DNA from: RHKX01 sp964497825
Lineage (GTDB): Bacteria > Actinomycetota > Thermoleophilia > Solirubrobacterales > 70-9
Length of the DNA stretch: 19,502 nt
NCBI GenBank assembly: GCA_964497825.1
Contig: CAZCFA010000054.1
Coordinates: 1 to 19,502 of the forward strand
Reading direction: 5' to 3'
This document shows, piece by piece, positions 1 through 6,552 of the stretch; position 1 is the stretch's first letter, and every line of letters starts with the position of its first letter. A model generated the notes under the pieces. It did no database searches and was not told the DNA's origin. It saw only the letters and a program-made list of their open reading frames with translations. The position numbers and the translations under genes are program-made.

Positions 1-1
1 G

Positions 2-274
2 GTCGGCCTGACCGGCCCCGAGCTCGAGCGCATGTACCGGCTGCTGGCGATCGCCGACTACGACGACCGCTACGTGATCCCGAAGGCGCACGCCGAGCTC
101 GGCGAGCGGCTGATGCAGGAGCAGGGCGGCTGCGGGCTCGACTTCCAGGGCGGCCCGGGCAACTGCGGCGCCGTCGACCCGCGCCCCGACACCTCCTCGC
201 CGGTCGTGCCCGTCGACGGCGAGAGCTTCCACCTCGTCGACCTGCTGCAGCGCGAGGAGCGGACCGGCGGATGA
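2..274 (+). CDS. narH: Respiratory nitrate reductase beta subunit, C-terminal end (partial)
   Basis: The window opens inside this gene; the frame is open from base 2 and gives about 90 residues. NarH is the four-cluster iron-sulfur subunit that passes electrons from NarI to the molybdenum subunit NarG on the cytoplasmic face of the membrane. The visible part has the family's C-terminal signature: a stretch reading LLAIADYDDRYVIPKAHAE, then GCGLDF and a Gly/Cys-rich turn, matching the end of Escherichia coli NarH as I remember it. All cluster-binding cysteines lie upstream of the window. The stop codon overlaps an ATG as ATGA, and narJ and narI follow at once, which fixes the identity by context. 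The last 13 codons form the first copy of a local duplication (separate entry). Confidence 0.93.
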   Translation, partial: VGLTGPELERMYRLLAIADYDDRYVIPKAHAELGERLMQEQGGCGLDFQGGPGNCGAVDPRPDTSSPVVPVDGESFHLVDLLQREERTGG

Positions 275-318
275 GCGTTGAGCTGCTGCGGCGCGGGGAG
301 CGAACCGGCCGATGAGCG
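239..318 (+). repeat. Imperfect 39-bp tandem duplication at the narH/narJ junction
   Basis: Bases 239-277 and 280-318 align without gaps at 34 of 39 positions (period 41). Each copy starts with GAsCTGCTGC and ends with GATGAGCG, so the end of narH, its Shine-Dalgarno-like GGAG and the ATGA stop/start overlap are present twice. The ancestral junction was probably a direct narH-narJ ATGA overlap. Confidence 0.85.
271..315 (+). CDS. 14-codon mini-ORF bridging narH and narJ
   Basis: An ATG inside the narH ATGA overlap opens a frame encoding MSVELLRRGERTGR, ending in a TGA that itself overlaps the narJ ATG as ATGA. It exists because of the tandem duplication at this junction. A ribosome finishing narH could restart here and again at narJ, keeping translational coupling across the inserted copy. 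I do not claim the peptide has a function; it may be only a coupling device or an accident. No homology can be judged at this length. Confidence 0.3.
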   Translation: MSVELLRRGERTGR

Positions 319-950
319 GCCGCAGGGGTGAGGCCGAGCCGCCGCCGTGGGCGCTGCTGTCGTTCGTCCTGCGCTACCCCGATGAGCGCGTCGCCGCGGC
401 GCGGCCGGAGCTCGCCGCCGAGGTCGCGGCGCTTTCGGAGGGGCCGGTGCGCGACTCGCTGGCGTCGTTTCTGGCCGGCTGGACCGGCAACGCGACCGAG
501 CTCGCGGCGCGCTACGTCGAGACCTTCGACCTGCGCCGCCGCGCCAGCCTCTACCTGACCTACTACGCGCACGGCGACACCCGCGAGCGCGGCATGGCGC
601 TGCTGCGGCTGAAGAAGCTCTACCGCAGCGACGGCCTGCCGATGGACTCGGCCGAGCTGCCCGACCATCTCGCGGTGGTGCTCGCCTACGCGGCGCTCGC
701 CCCCGCGGGCCACGGCGAGGCGCTGCTCGGCGAGCACCGCGCCGCGATCGAGCTGCTGCGACTGTCGCTGCACGACCTCGACAGCCCCTACGCGCACGCG
801 CTCGACGCGATCGCCGCCTGCCTGCCCGGGCTCAGCGTCAGCGAGCGCTCGGAGGTCGAGCGGCTGGCGCGCGAGGGCCCGCCCGAGGAGGCCGTCGGGC
901 TCGAGCCCTACGGGCCGGCGGAGGCGATGCCGGAGGGGGCGCACGCGTGA
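312..950 (+). CDS. narJ: Nitrate reductase delta subunit / assembly chaperone NarJ
   Basis: 212 residues, all-helical in appearance, close to the usual size of the NarJ/TorD-type chaperones. NarJ is not part of the final enzyme; it binds apo-NarG in the cytoplasm and allows molybdenum cofactor insertion and membrane docking of NarGH. The diagnostic block is LYLTYYAHGDTRERG at about residues 78-92, followed by a leucine-rich LKKLYRSDGLPM segment and a PDHLAVVLAYAAL helix. The ATG at 312 overlaps the preceding stop as ATGA and has GGGGAG about 11 bases upstream. The 3' end overlaps narI by GTGA, so narHJI are translationally coupled. Confidence 0.95.
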   Translation: MSGRRGEAEPPPWALLSFVLRYPDERVAAARPELAAEVAALSEGPVRDSLASFLAGWTGNATELAARYVETFDLRRRASLYLTYYAHGDTRERGMALLRLKKLYRSDGLPMDSAELPDHLAVVLAYAALAPAGHGEALLGEHRAAIELLRLSLHDLDSPYAHALDAIAACLPGLSVSERSEVERLAREGPPEEAVGLEPYGPAEAMPEGAHA

Positions 951-1660
951 ACAGCGCCGGCGAGATCCTGCTCTGGGTGATCCTTCCCTACGCCGCGATC
1001 GTCACCTTCCTGGTCGGGATCTGGTGGCGCTACCGCGCCGACCAGTTCGGCTGGACCAGCAGCTCGACGCAGCTGTTCGAGGGCAAGATCCTCGGCTGGG
1101 CGGGGCCCGCGTTCCACTACGGCGCCCTCGCCGCGATCGGCGGCCACGTGATCGGGCTGATGATCCCGGCCTCGTTCACCCACGCGATCGGCATCTCCGA
1201 GCCGGTCTATCGCTGGTTCTCGGCGATCGCCGGCGCGATCGCCGGCGCCGTCTGCGCGGTCGGCTTCGTCGGCCTCGCCTACCGGCGCGCGACCAACGTC
1301 CGGGTCCGGCGGGCGACCTCGCGGACCGACATGCTCGTCTACTTCCTGCTGACGCTGATGATCGCGCTCGGCTGCTGGATGACGTTCGCCGACAACCTGC
1401 TCAGCACCAACCCCTACGACTACCGCGAGTCGATCTCGGAGTGGTGGCGGTCGCTGTTCATCCTCCAGCCCGACGTCGACGCCGCCGCGGGCGCGAAGAC
1501 GATCTACCAGGTGCACGCGATCGCCGCCTGGGCGTTCTGGGCGATGTTCCCGTTCAGCCGCCTCGTGCACGCGTTCAGCATCCCGCTGCAGTACCTCGGC
1601 CGCCCCTACATCCTCTACCGGCGCCGCTTCGCCACCGCCTCGACCACCCGCCAGCGCTAG
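947..1660 (+). CDS. narI: Respiratory nitrate reductase gamma subunit (membrane cytochrome b)
   Basis: 237 residues with about five membrane helices. NarI oxidises quinol and holds two b-type haems that feed electrons to NarH. Four histidines sit where the family needs them: H57 and H67 in one helix and H190 and H208 in the last, the same pattern as H56, H66, H187 and H205 of the E. coli protein. The segment GWAGPAFHYGALAAIGGHVIG and the C-terminal YQVHAIAAWAFWAMFPFSR are typical. The GTG start overlaps the narJ stop (GTGA) and has GGAGGG about nine bases upstream. It is the last gene of the nar operon here; no transporter or regulator of nitrate respiration follows. Confidence 0.96.
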   Translation: MNSAGEILLWVILPYAAIVTFLVGIWWRYRADQFGWTSSSTQLFEGKILGWAGPAFHYGALAAIGGHVIGLMIPASFTHAIGISEPVYRWFSAIAGAIAGAVCAVGFVGLAYRRATNVRVRRATSRTDMLVYFLLTLMIALGCWMTFADNLLSTNPYDYRESISEWWRSLFILQPDVDAAAGAKTIYQVHAIAAWAFWAMFPFSRLVHAFSIPLQYLGRPYILYRRRFATASTTRQR

Positions 1661-1741
1661 ATCTAGACGCCGAATTCACGGCTTCACGCGGCCGCTCCCG
1701 CCACCGCCACGCCGCCGGCCTGAGCCGCCGAGCGCAGCTTC

Positions 1742-1769
1742 CGGTCGGGGGCCATATCTTCCCCGACCG
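1742..1769 (+). terminator. Hairpin downstream of narI
   Basis: CGGTCGGGG at 1742-1750 pairs perfectly with CCCCGACCG at 1761-1769 around a 10-base loop that is AT-rich for this sequence. No T-run follows, so it is not a classical intrinsic terminator. It may end the nar transcript or lie in the promoter of the downstream MFS gene: the loop contains TATCTT, a possible -10 hexamer 12 bases before the presumed MFS start. Confidence 0.4.
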
Positions 1770-1772
1770 CCC

Positions 1773-3096
1773 GTAACCCGCGACCTCGACACACCGCGCG
1801 CCAAGAACATCGCGCTGATCCTCGTGGCGATGACGCAGTTCGTCGTCGGCATCGACGCCTCGATCGTCAACGTCGCGCTGCCGTCGATAGGGACGGCGCT
1901 GGGGAATCTCGCAGGACGATCTCTCCTGGGTCGTCAACGCCTACACGCTCACCTTCGGCGGCTTCCTGCTGCTCGGCGGCCGGCTCGCTGACTTTTTCGG
2001 CCGGCGGCGGATGTTCATCGTCGGCATGACGCTGTTCTCGCTTGCCTCGCTGCTCGGCGGGCTCGCCCAGAGCGAGGCCTGGCTCAACGGCGCCCGGGCG
2101 GCGCAGGGGCTCGGCACCGCGATGATCTCCCCGGCGGCGCTGTCGATCGTCACGACGACCTTCGCCGAGGGGCCGAGCGCAACCGCGCGCTCGGCGTCTG
2201 GGGCGCGGTCGCCGGTGCCCGTCGGCGCCGTCGGCGTCCTCCTCGGCGGCTTCCTCACCGAGTACCTGAGCTGGCTGGGTGCTGTTCGTGAACGTGCCGA
2301 TCGGGCTGTTCCTGGTCTATCAGGCGCCGCGTCGCCTCAAGGAGTCGACCTCGGGCGAGGAGGAGGAGCGCACGTTCGACCTCCCGGGCGCGTTCGCGGT
2401 CACCGCCGGGCTGGCGCTGCTCGTCTTCGCGCTGGTCGACGCCGAGAGCGCGGGCTGGACGTCGACGGCGACGATCCTGCGACTCGTCGGGGCGGCGGTC
2501 CTGCTGGCGGCGTTCGTCGTGATCGAGCTGCGCAGCAGGCGGCCGCTGGTCCCGTTCTCGATCTTCAACCTGCGAACGCTGCGCGGCGCCAACATCGTCG
2601 CGCTGCTGGTCGGCATGCCTGCAGCAGGTGCTCGGGCAGTCGGCGATCGAGGCACCCAGATCAGCGCCCCCGGAACCAGCCGAGGCCGGCGGCGACGAGC
2701 AGTATCCCGGCGATCAGCGTTACCTGCCGCTGTCGGCGCTGATCATCATCGCTGCCGGGCTCGCGTTCGTCTCGGTGACGATCGCCGCCATGACCGGGAC
2801 CGCGCCGCAGCAAGCGGGCCTCGTCTCGGGGCTGATCAACACCTCCCAGCAGGTCGGCGGCGCGCTCGGCCTGGCGATCCTCGCCTCGGTCGCGAACACG
2901 GTCACCAGCGACGCCTTCGCCTCCGGCGTTAGCGACCAGACGGTGGCGCTGACCGAGGGGGTTCCAGGATGCGTTCACCGTCGGCGCCTGCTTCGCGCTC
3001 GCCGGCGCGCTGTTGGCGGCGTTGCTGCTGTCGTCGAAGGATTCGCGCGAGCACGCCGAGGCGGCGCGCCGTGGCGAGGCGCCGGCCGCCGGCTAG
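1773..3096 (+). pseudogene. Broken DHA2-type (EmrB/QacA-like) MFS drug exporter
   Basis: Pieces of one MFS protein lie in order in different frames. Piece 1 (from 1800) has DASIVNVALPSIGTAL. Piece 2 (1906-2170) has GGRLADFFGRRRMF, the MFS motif A. Piece 3 (2172-2218) reads AERNRALGVWGAVAG; piece 4 (2221-2274) reads VGVLLGGFLTEYLSW; piece 5 (2276-2613) starts WVLFVNVPIGLFL. Piece 6 (2619-2957) has LQQVLGQSAIEA, then SGLINTSQQVGGALGL. Piece 7 (2962-3096) is GFQDAFTVGACFALAG to the TAG stop. The lesions are: a likely start at 1773 that is GTA, not GTG; +1 near 1905; -1 near 2170; +1 near 2219; -2 at 2275; a frame change with about a dozen codons lost at 2613-2619; a scrambled stretch at 2659-2744; and +1 in a G-run at 2957-2961. 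The remaining length is below the usual roughly 480-520 residues. A full-length product is impossible without sequence correction. Confidence 0.85.
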
Positions 3097-3205
3097 CGCG
3101 CCCGCGGCTGGAGCAGCCGAGCCACGGTCGCAACGCGACTCCTGGCCGATCGACGGGCCGGCACGGCGATCGCACGAACCACCGAAGTGAGCCATCCACC
3201 CTGCG

Positions 3206-3232
3206 TTGCGCATGCAACTGTTGCATCCGCAA
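3206..3232. promoter_or_regulatory. 27-bp palindromic operator upstream of yceI
   Basis: The left arm TTGCGCATGCAAC (3206-3218) and right arm GTTGCATCCGCAA (3220-3232) are inverted repeats with a single mismatch around one central base. The inner part ATGCAAC-T-GTTGCAT is perfect. The size and TTGC...GCAA ends resemble sites of MarR-family dimers, but no such regulator is encoded in the window. It overlaps the likely -35 of yceI, which suggests repression. Confidence 0.7.
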
Positions 3233-3247
3233 ATGATCTGTTAGGAT
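3221..3247 (+). promoter_or_regulatory. Probable yceI promoter
   Basis: TTGCAT (3221-3226) and TAGGAT (3242-3247) resemble -35 and -10 elements with a 15-base spacer. The region 3228-3275 is clearly more AT-rich than its surroundings. The -35 is embedded in the palindromic operator. The start site would lie near 3254, giving a leader of about 40 bases that contains the Shine-Dalgarno site. Confidence 0.45.
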
Positions 3248-3293
3248 ATTTGCACCAACAACTATCCCCCTACCAGAGGCAAAGGATGAGGAC

Positions 3294-3857
3294 ATGAGCA
3301 CAGCAAACATCGACAGCAGGACGATCGCCCCGGCCGGCACCTGGAAGGTCGACCCGGCGCACACCCGATTCGGGTTCGCGGTCAAGCACATGGGCGTGGC
3401 GACGGTCCGCGGCCACTTCGAGGAGTTCGACGGCACGCTCGAGATCGGCGAGGACCCCGATTCGGCGAGGATCGCCGGCAGCGCCAAGACGGCGAGCGTG
3501 ACGACCGGAGTCGGAGCGCGCGACGACCACCTGCGCTCGCCCGACTTCTTCGATGCCGAGACGTTCCCGGAGCTGAGCTTCGAGTCGAAGCGGATCGAGC
3601 CGATCGACGAGGAAACCTACATGATCGTCGGCGAGCTGACGATCCACGGCGTCAGCCGCGAGATCAAGCTCGAGGCGGAGGTCGGCGGGGTCGAGGTCGG
3701 GATGGACGGCGAGGACAGGATCGGGATCGAGGTGACCGGCGAGCTCTCCCGCGACGCGTACGGGATGAAGTTCAACGCCGCGCTCGGCAGCGGCAACGCG
3801 GTCGTCGCCGACAAGGTCAAGCTCGTGCTCGACATCTCGGCGATCCGCGCAGGCTGA
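3294..3857 (+). CDS. YceI-family lipocalin-like protein
   Basis: 187 residues, the usual size of a YceI domain. The family forms an extended lipocalin-like beta barrel that binds amphiphilic molecules such as polyisoprenoids. Characteristic parts are GTWKVDPAHTRFGFAVKHMG near the start, VRGHFEEFDGTLEI, the DDHLRSPDFFDAETFPELSF block at about 78-97, and ELTIHGVSREIKLEAEV at about 119-135. There is no signal peptide, so it should be cytoplasmic, as are many actinobacterial members. The ATG at 3294 follows an AAAGGATGAGG stretch serving as ribosome site. It stands alone behind its own operator and is the only gene between the two damaged genes with an intact frame. Many YceI genes are stress- or MarR-controlled; the true ligand is unknown. 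Confidence 0.92.
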   Translation: MSTANIDSRTIAPAGTWKVDPAHTRFGFAVKHMGVATVRGHFEEFDGTLEIGEDPDSARIAGSAKTASVTTGVGARDDHLRSPDFFDAETFPELSFESKRIEPIDEETYMIVGELTIHGVSREIKLEAEVGGVEVGMDGEDRIGIEVTGELSRDAYGMKFNAALGSGNAVVADKVKLVLDISAIRAG

Positions 3858-3865
3858 ACGGCGGC

Positions 3866-3884
3866 CGGGCCCCCACCGGGCCCG
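3866..3884 (+). terminator. Hairpin after yceI
   Basis: CGGGCCC (3866-3872) pairs with GGGCCCG (3878-3884) around a five-base loop, starting 8 bases after the yceI stop codon. It is followed by GATCTCGTT with only a weak T content. It is the likely transcription end of yceI. Confidence 0.5.
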
Positions 3885-3906
3885 ATCTCGTTCGACCGCC
3901 CGGCGT

Positions 3907-3945
3907 CCGCGTCGCAACGACGCGGGCGCCGCCGGCGCGCGCCGG
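3907..3945 (+). other. Two further dyads between yceI and the enoyl-CoA hydratase gene
   Basis: CCGCGTCG (3907-3914) and CGACGCGG (3918-3925) form an eight-pair stem with a CAA triloop. CCGGCGC/GCGCCGG (3932-3945) is a perfect 14-bp palindrome. With the hairpin at 3866-3884, three dyads fall within 80 bases of non-coding sequence. They may terminate yceI transcription in tandem or insulate the next gene, which starts 19 bases later. Confidence 0.4.
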
Positions 3946-3964
3946 ACCTGCTTGGCTACGCCGC

Positions 3965-4633
3965 GTGATCGAGCGGTCCCGCGAGGGCGGCGTGGCGATC
4001 CTCCGCATGAACGCGGGGGAGAACCGCTTCTACCCCGACAACGTCGACTCGCTCGAGGGCGCACTCGACGAGGTCGACGGCTCCGAGGGGCCGGCGGCGA
4101 TCGTCCTCACCGGCAGCGGCAAGTTCTTCTCCAACGGCCTCGATCTCGAGTGGATGGGCGGCGCGCCCGCGGGCGAGCCGCAGCGCAACGTCGCCCGCGT
4201 GCATGAGCTGCTGGCGCGGTTGCTGGGCTCGCCGGTGGCCGTGCTCGGCGCCCTCAACGGGCACGCGTTCGCGGCCGGGGCGATGCTGGCTCTGGCCTGC
4301 GACGAGCGGGTGATGCGCTCCGACCGCGGCTTCTTCTGCCTGCCCGAGGTCGACATCAACATCCCGTTCACGCTGGGGATGTCGGCGCTGATCCGGGCGA
4401 AGCTGCCGACTCGCGCGCCGCCCGCGAGGCGATGCTGACCGGCCGCCGCTACGGCGGCGTCGACGCGCTCGAGGCGGGGATCGTCGACGCGGCGGTCACC
4501 GAGGACGAGGTCGTCGCGCGCGATCGAGCGGGCGGCGACGCTCGCGACCAAGAACCGCGACGTCGTCGCCGCGATCAAGGCCGAGATGTACGGGCCGGCG
4601 CTGGCTGCGCTGCGGCTGCCGGTCGAGGCCTGA
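3965..4633 (+). pseudogene. Enoyl-CoA hydratase/isomerase family gene with two frameshifts
   Basis: The first frame from GTG 3965 encodes a crotonase-fold protein with GKFFSNGLDLEWMGG at about 53-67 (first oxyanion-hole loop and acyl-CoA site) and GHAFAAGAMLALACDERVM at about 99-117 (second oxyanion-hole glycine). KFFSNGLDLEW resembles Delta3,Delta2-enoyl-CoA isomerase-like proteins more than classical hydratases. A one-base loss near 4405-4408 leaves the frame just before REAMLTGRRYGGVDALEAG. A second shift near 4515-4522, in a GCGCGCG run, restores the original frame for IERAATLATKNRDVV through to the TGA at 4631-4633. The two indels compensate, changing about 38 codons in between. It could be a true recent pseudogene or two sequencing errors in an intact gene of about 223 codons. 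No Shine-Dalgarno is seen before the GTG. Confidence 0.82.
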
Positions 4634-4668
4634 GCCCGATGCGCTCCGAGATCGCCGCCGGCTGACGC

Positions 4669-6492
4669 TCAGCAGGCGGGCGGGAGGCGGCCGGAGACGG
4701 TCTCGATCCGCCCGTCGAGCACCGTCACCTCGGCCGCGAAGGGGTTCGCGCGGCCGCGCTCGAGCCGCCGCGGCGCCACCCGCGCCCGCAACGGCCGCCG
4801 CCTGTCCCTGTCGTTGGGCCCGGGGAGGATGAACTTCGCGCTCACGGCCTGGCCGGCGTCGCGGCCGCCGATCGCGACCTTGACGCCCGAGCGCACGCAG
4901 CGCTTGCCGCCGCCGCGCCGGCCGAGCCGGTAGCGCAGCTTCAGCCGCAGCCGCGGCGCGATCCGGCAGCCCCTGCCGCGGCAGAGCTGCATCCGGTCGA
5001 GCAGCCGGCTCAGCGCCGCCCGCTCGGGCGCGTAGCCGGGCCTGCCGTCGAGGCTGGTCAGCTCGTAGGGATCCTTCTCGAGGTCGTAGAGCTCCTGCTC
5101 GCCGTCCGGATAGCGCATGTAGGCGTAGCGGTCGGTGCGCACGCCGCGGTAGCGGGGCGTCGTCGGGCTGCCGGGGTCGTAGCAGGTGAGCTCGTCGGTC
5201 TGACACCAGTTCTCGAGCACGATCGCGCGGCCGGGGTAGAAGTGGCGGTCCCTGATCAGCCGCATCATCGAGCGGCCGTCGATGCCGGCGCGGCGCCCGG
5301 CGCCGGCGAGGTCGAGGATCGTCGGCGCGAGGTCGATGTTCGCCGCCGGCTGCCTGCGGACCTCGTTTTTGGGGATCCCCGGCCCGCGGATCTCGAACGG
5401 CACGTTGATCGACTCCTCGTAGGGGTACTGCTTGCCGGTCGGGATCCGGTGCTCGCCGAGCAGGAAGCCGTTGTCGGAGACGAACACGATCACGGTGTCG
5501 TCGAGCTCGCCGGTGCGGCGCAGCGTGTTGACGATCCGCTTGACCATGTCGTCGACCGCGAGCAGCGATCCGAGCCGCGAGCGGTAGCGGTTGCGCGACT
5601 GGCCGGTGGCGGCGCCCGACATCAGCGGCCGATCGCGGACGCCGAGCGGCTTGTCGGCGACGTCGGCCTCGTTGAACGACGGGCCCTTGGGCAGCTTCTC
5701 GTGCTGGAAGCGGTTGCTGTGGCGCGGCGCCGGCCGCGGGTTCGGGTTGCGCGGGGTCTCGGCGTCGTCGTTGCCGTCGTCGCGGCGATAGACCTCGACG
5801 TGGGGGGCGAGCGGCGCGATCGAGAGGTAGAACGGCTGCTCCTGCGGCGCCCGGCGCCGGATGAAGTCGGTCGCCTTGTCGGCGTAGACATCGGTCTGGT
5901 AGTTGGCCGGGTCCGGCGTGTCGTAGTCGCCGTAGGTGACTAGCTGTCCGTTCTCGTTCAGCGTGTAGCCGTACATCCGGTAGGTGCCGGGATCGACCGA
6001 GCCGTACCACTCGGTCCAGCCCGGCGGGATCTCCACCGGGTCGATGGCGCCGTAGCCGTTGACGTACTTGCCGATGTGCCCGGTCGCGTAGCCGGCCCGC
6101 TGCAGCCACAGGGGCAGCACCTCGTCGTCATTGAAGACCGCGTAGCCGCCGTTCGGGGGCGCGTTGCGGAAGACGCCGGTGTTGTGCGCGTACTGGCCGG
6201 TCAGGCCGGTGGTCCGGGACGGGCAGCAGACCGGGTTGGTCGTGTAGTAGTTGCTGAACGTCGTGCCCTTGCGGGCGATCAGCTTGCGGACCTTCGGCAT
6301 CACCCGCATCGACTCGAGGTCCTGGTCGTCGGTGAGGACGACGACGAAGTTGGGCTTGCCGCTGCCGCCGGCGTCCGCCTTCGCCGCTGCGGCGGTGGCC
6401 GCGGCCCCGCCGCCGGCGGTCGCGGCGACCAGCAGCGCCAGCGCCGCCGCCGCGGCGAGCCGCGCCGCCGCCCGATGCTCAAGCCCTGGCAT
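4669..6492 (-). CDS. Secreted formylglycine-dependent sulfatase with C-terminal extension
   Basis: 607 residues. It begins with an Ala/Leu-rich signal peptide (about 1-38), so it is exported. The sulfatase fold starts at PNFVVVLTDDQD (metal ligands D55, D56). The signature NPVCCPSRTTGLTGQ holds the cysteine (C89, CxPSR pattern) that a formylglycine-generating enzyme would convert to the catalytic aldehyde, with R93. K142 in GKY, H231 in LAPH and D340/N341 in VSDNGFLLGEH complete the usual active site. The pattern is closest to the Sulf/N-acetylglucosamine-6-sulfatase group, but the substrate cannot be read from sequence. The core ends near 500; a basic, cysteine-containing extension of about 100 residues follows, ending in a C-terminal Cys. 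The open frame runs much further upstream, but the ATG at 6492 directly precedes the signal peptide and the rest is antisense to the kinase gene. It is divergent from that gene, with 60 bases between. Confidence 0.93.
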   Translation of the reverse strand: MPGLEHRAAARLAAAAALALLVAATAGGGAAATAAAAKADAGGSGKPNFVVVLTDDQDLESMRVMPKVRKLIARKGTTFSNYYTTNPVCCPSRTTGLTGQYAHNTGVFRNAPPNGGYAVFNDDEVLPLWLQRAGYATGHIGKYVNGYGAIDPVEIPPGWTEWYGSVDPGTYRMYGYTLNENGQLVTYGDYDTPDPANYQTDVYADKATDFIRRRAPQEQPFYLSIAPLAPHVEVYRRDDGNDDAETPRNPNPRPAPRHSNRFQHEKLPKGPSFNEADVADKPLGVRDRPLMSGAATGQSRNRYRSRLGSLLAVDDMVKRIVNTLRRTGELDDTVIVFVSDNGFLLGEHRIPTGKQYPYEESINVPFEIRGPGIPKNEVRRQPAANIDLAPTILDLAGAGRRAGIDGRSMMRLIRDRHFYPGRAIVLENWCQTDELTCYDPGSPTTPRYRGVRTDRYAYMRYPDGEQELYDLEKDPYELTSLDGRPGYAPERAALSRLLDRMQLCRGRGCRIAPRLRLKLRYRLGRRGGGKRCVRSGVKVAIGGRDAGQAVSAKFILPGPNDRDRRRPLRARVAPRRLERGRANPFAAEVTVLDGRIETVSGRLPPAC

Positions 6493-6552
6493 GTCCCCGC
6501 AACACGATCGGCCGCTGAGAGTAGCGACGCCCGGGCTGGCAGACTGCACCCG

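Noticed and set aside
908..1570. 220-residue minus-strand frame across narI
   Set aside because: Antisense of narI, whose haem histidines and helices are clear.
1661..1772. Small gene or IS remnant between narI and the MFS gene
   Set aside because: No frame with sensible start and codon bias, no terminal inverted repeats or target duplication; only the restriction-type hexamers and one hairpin.
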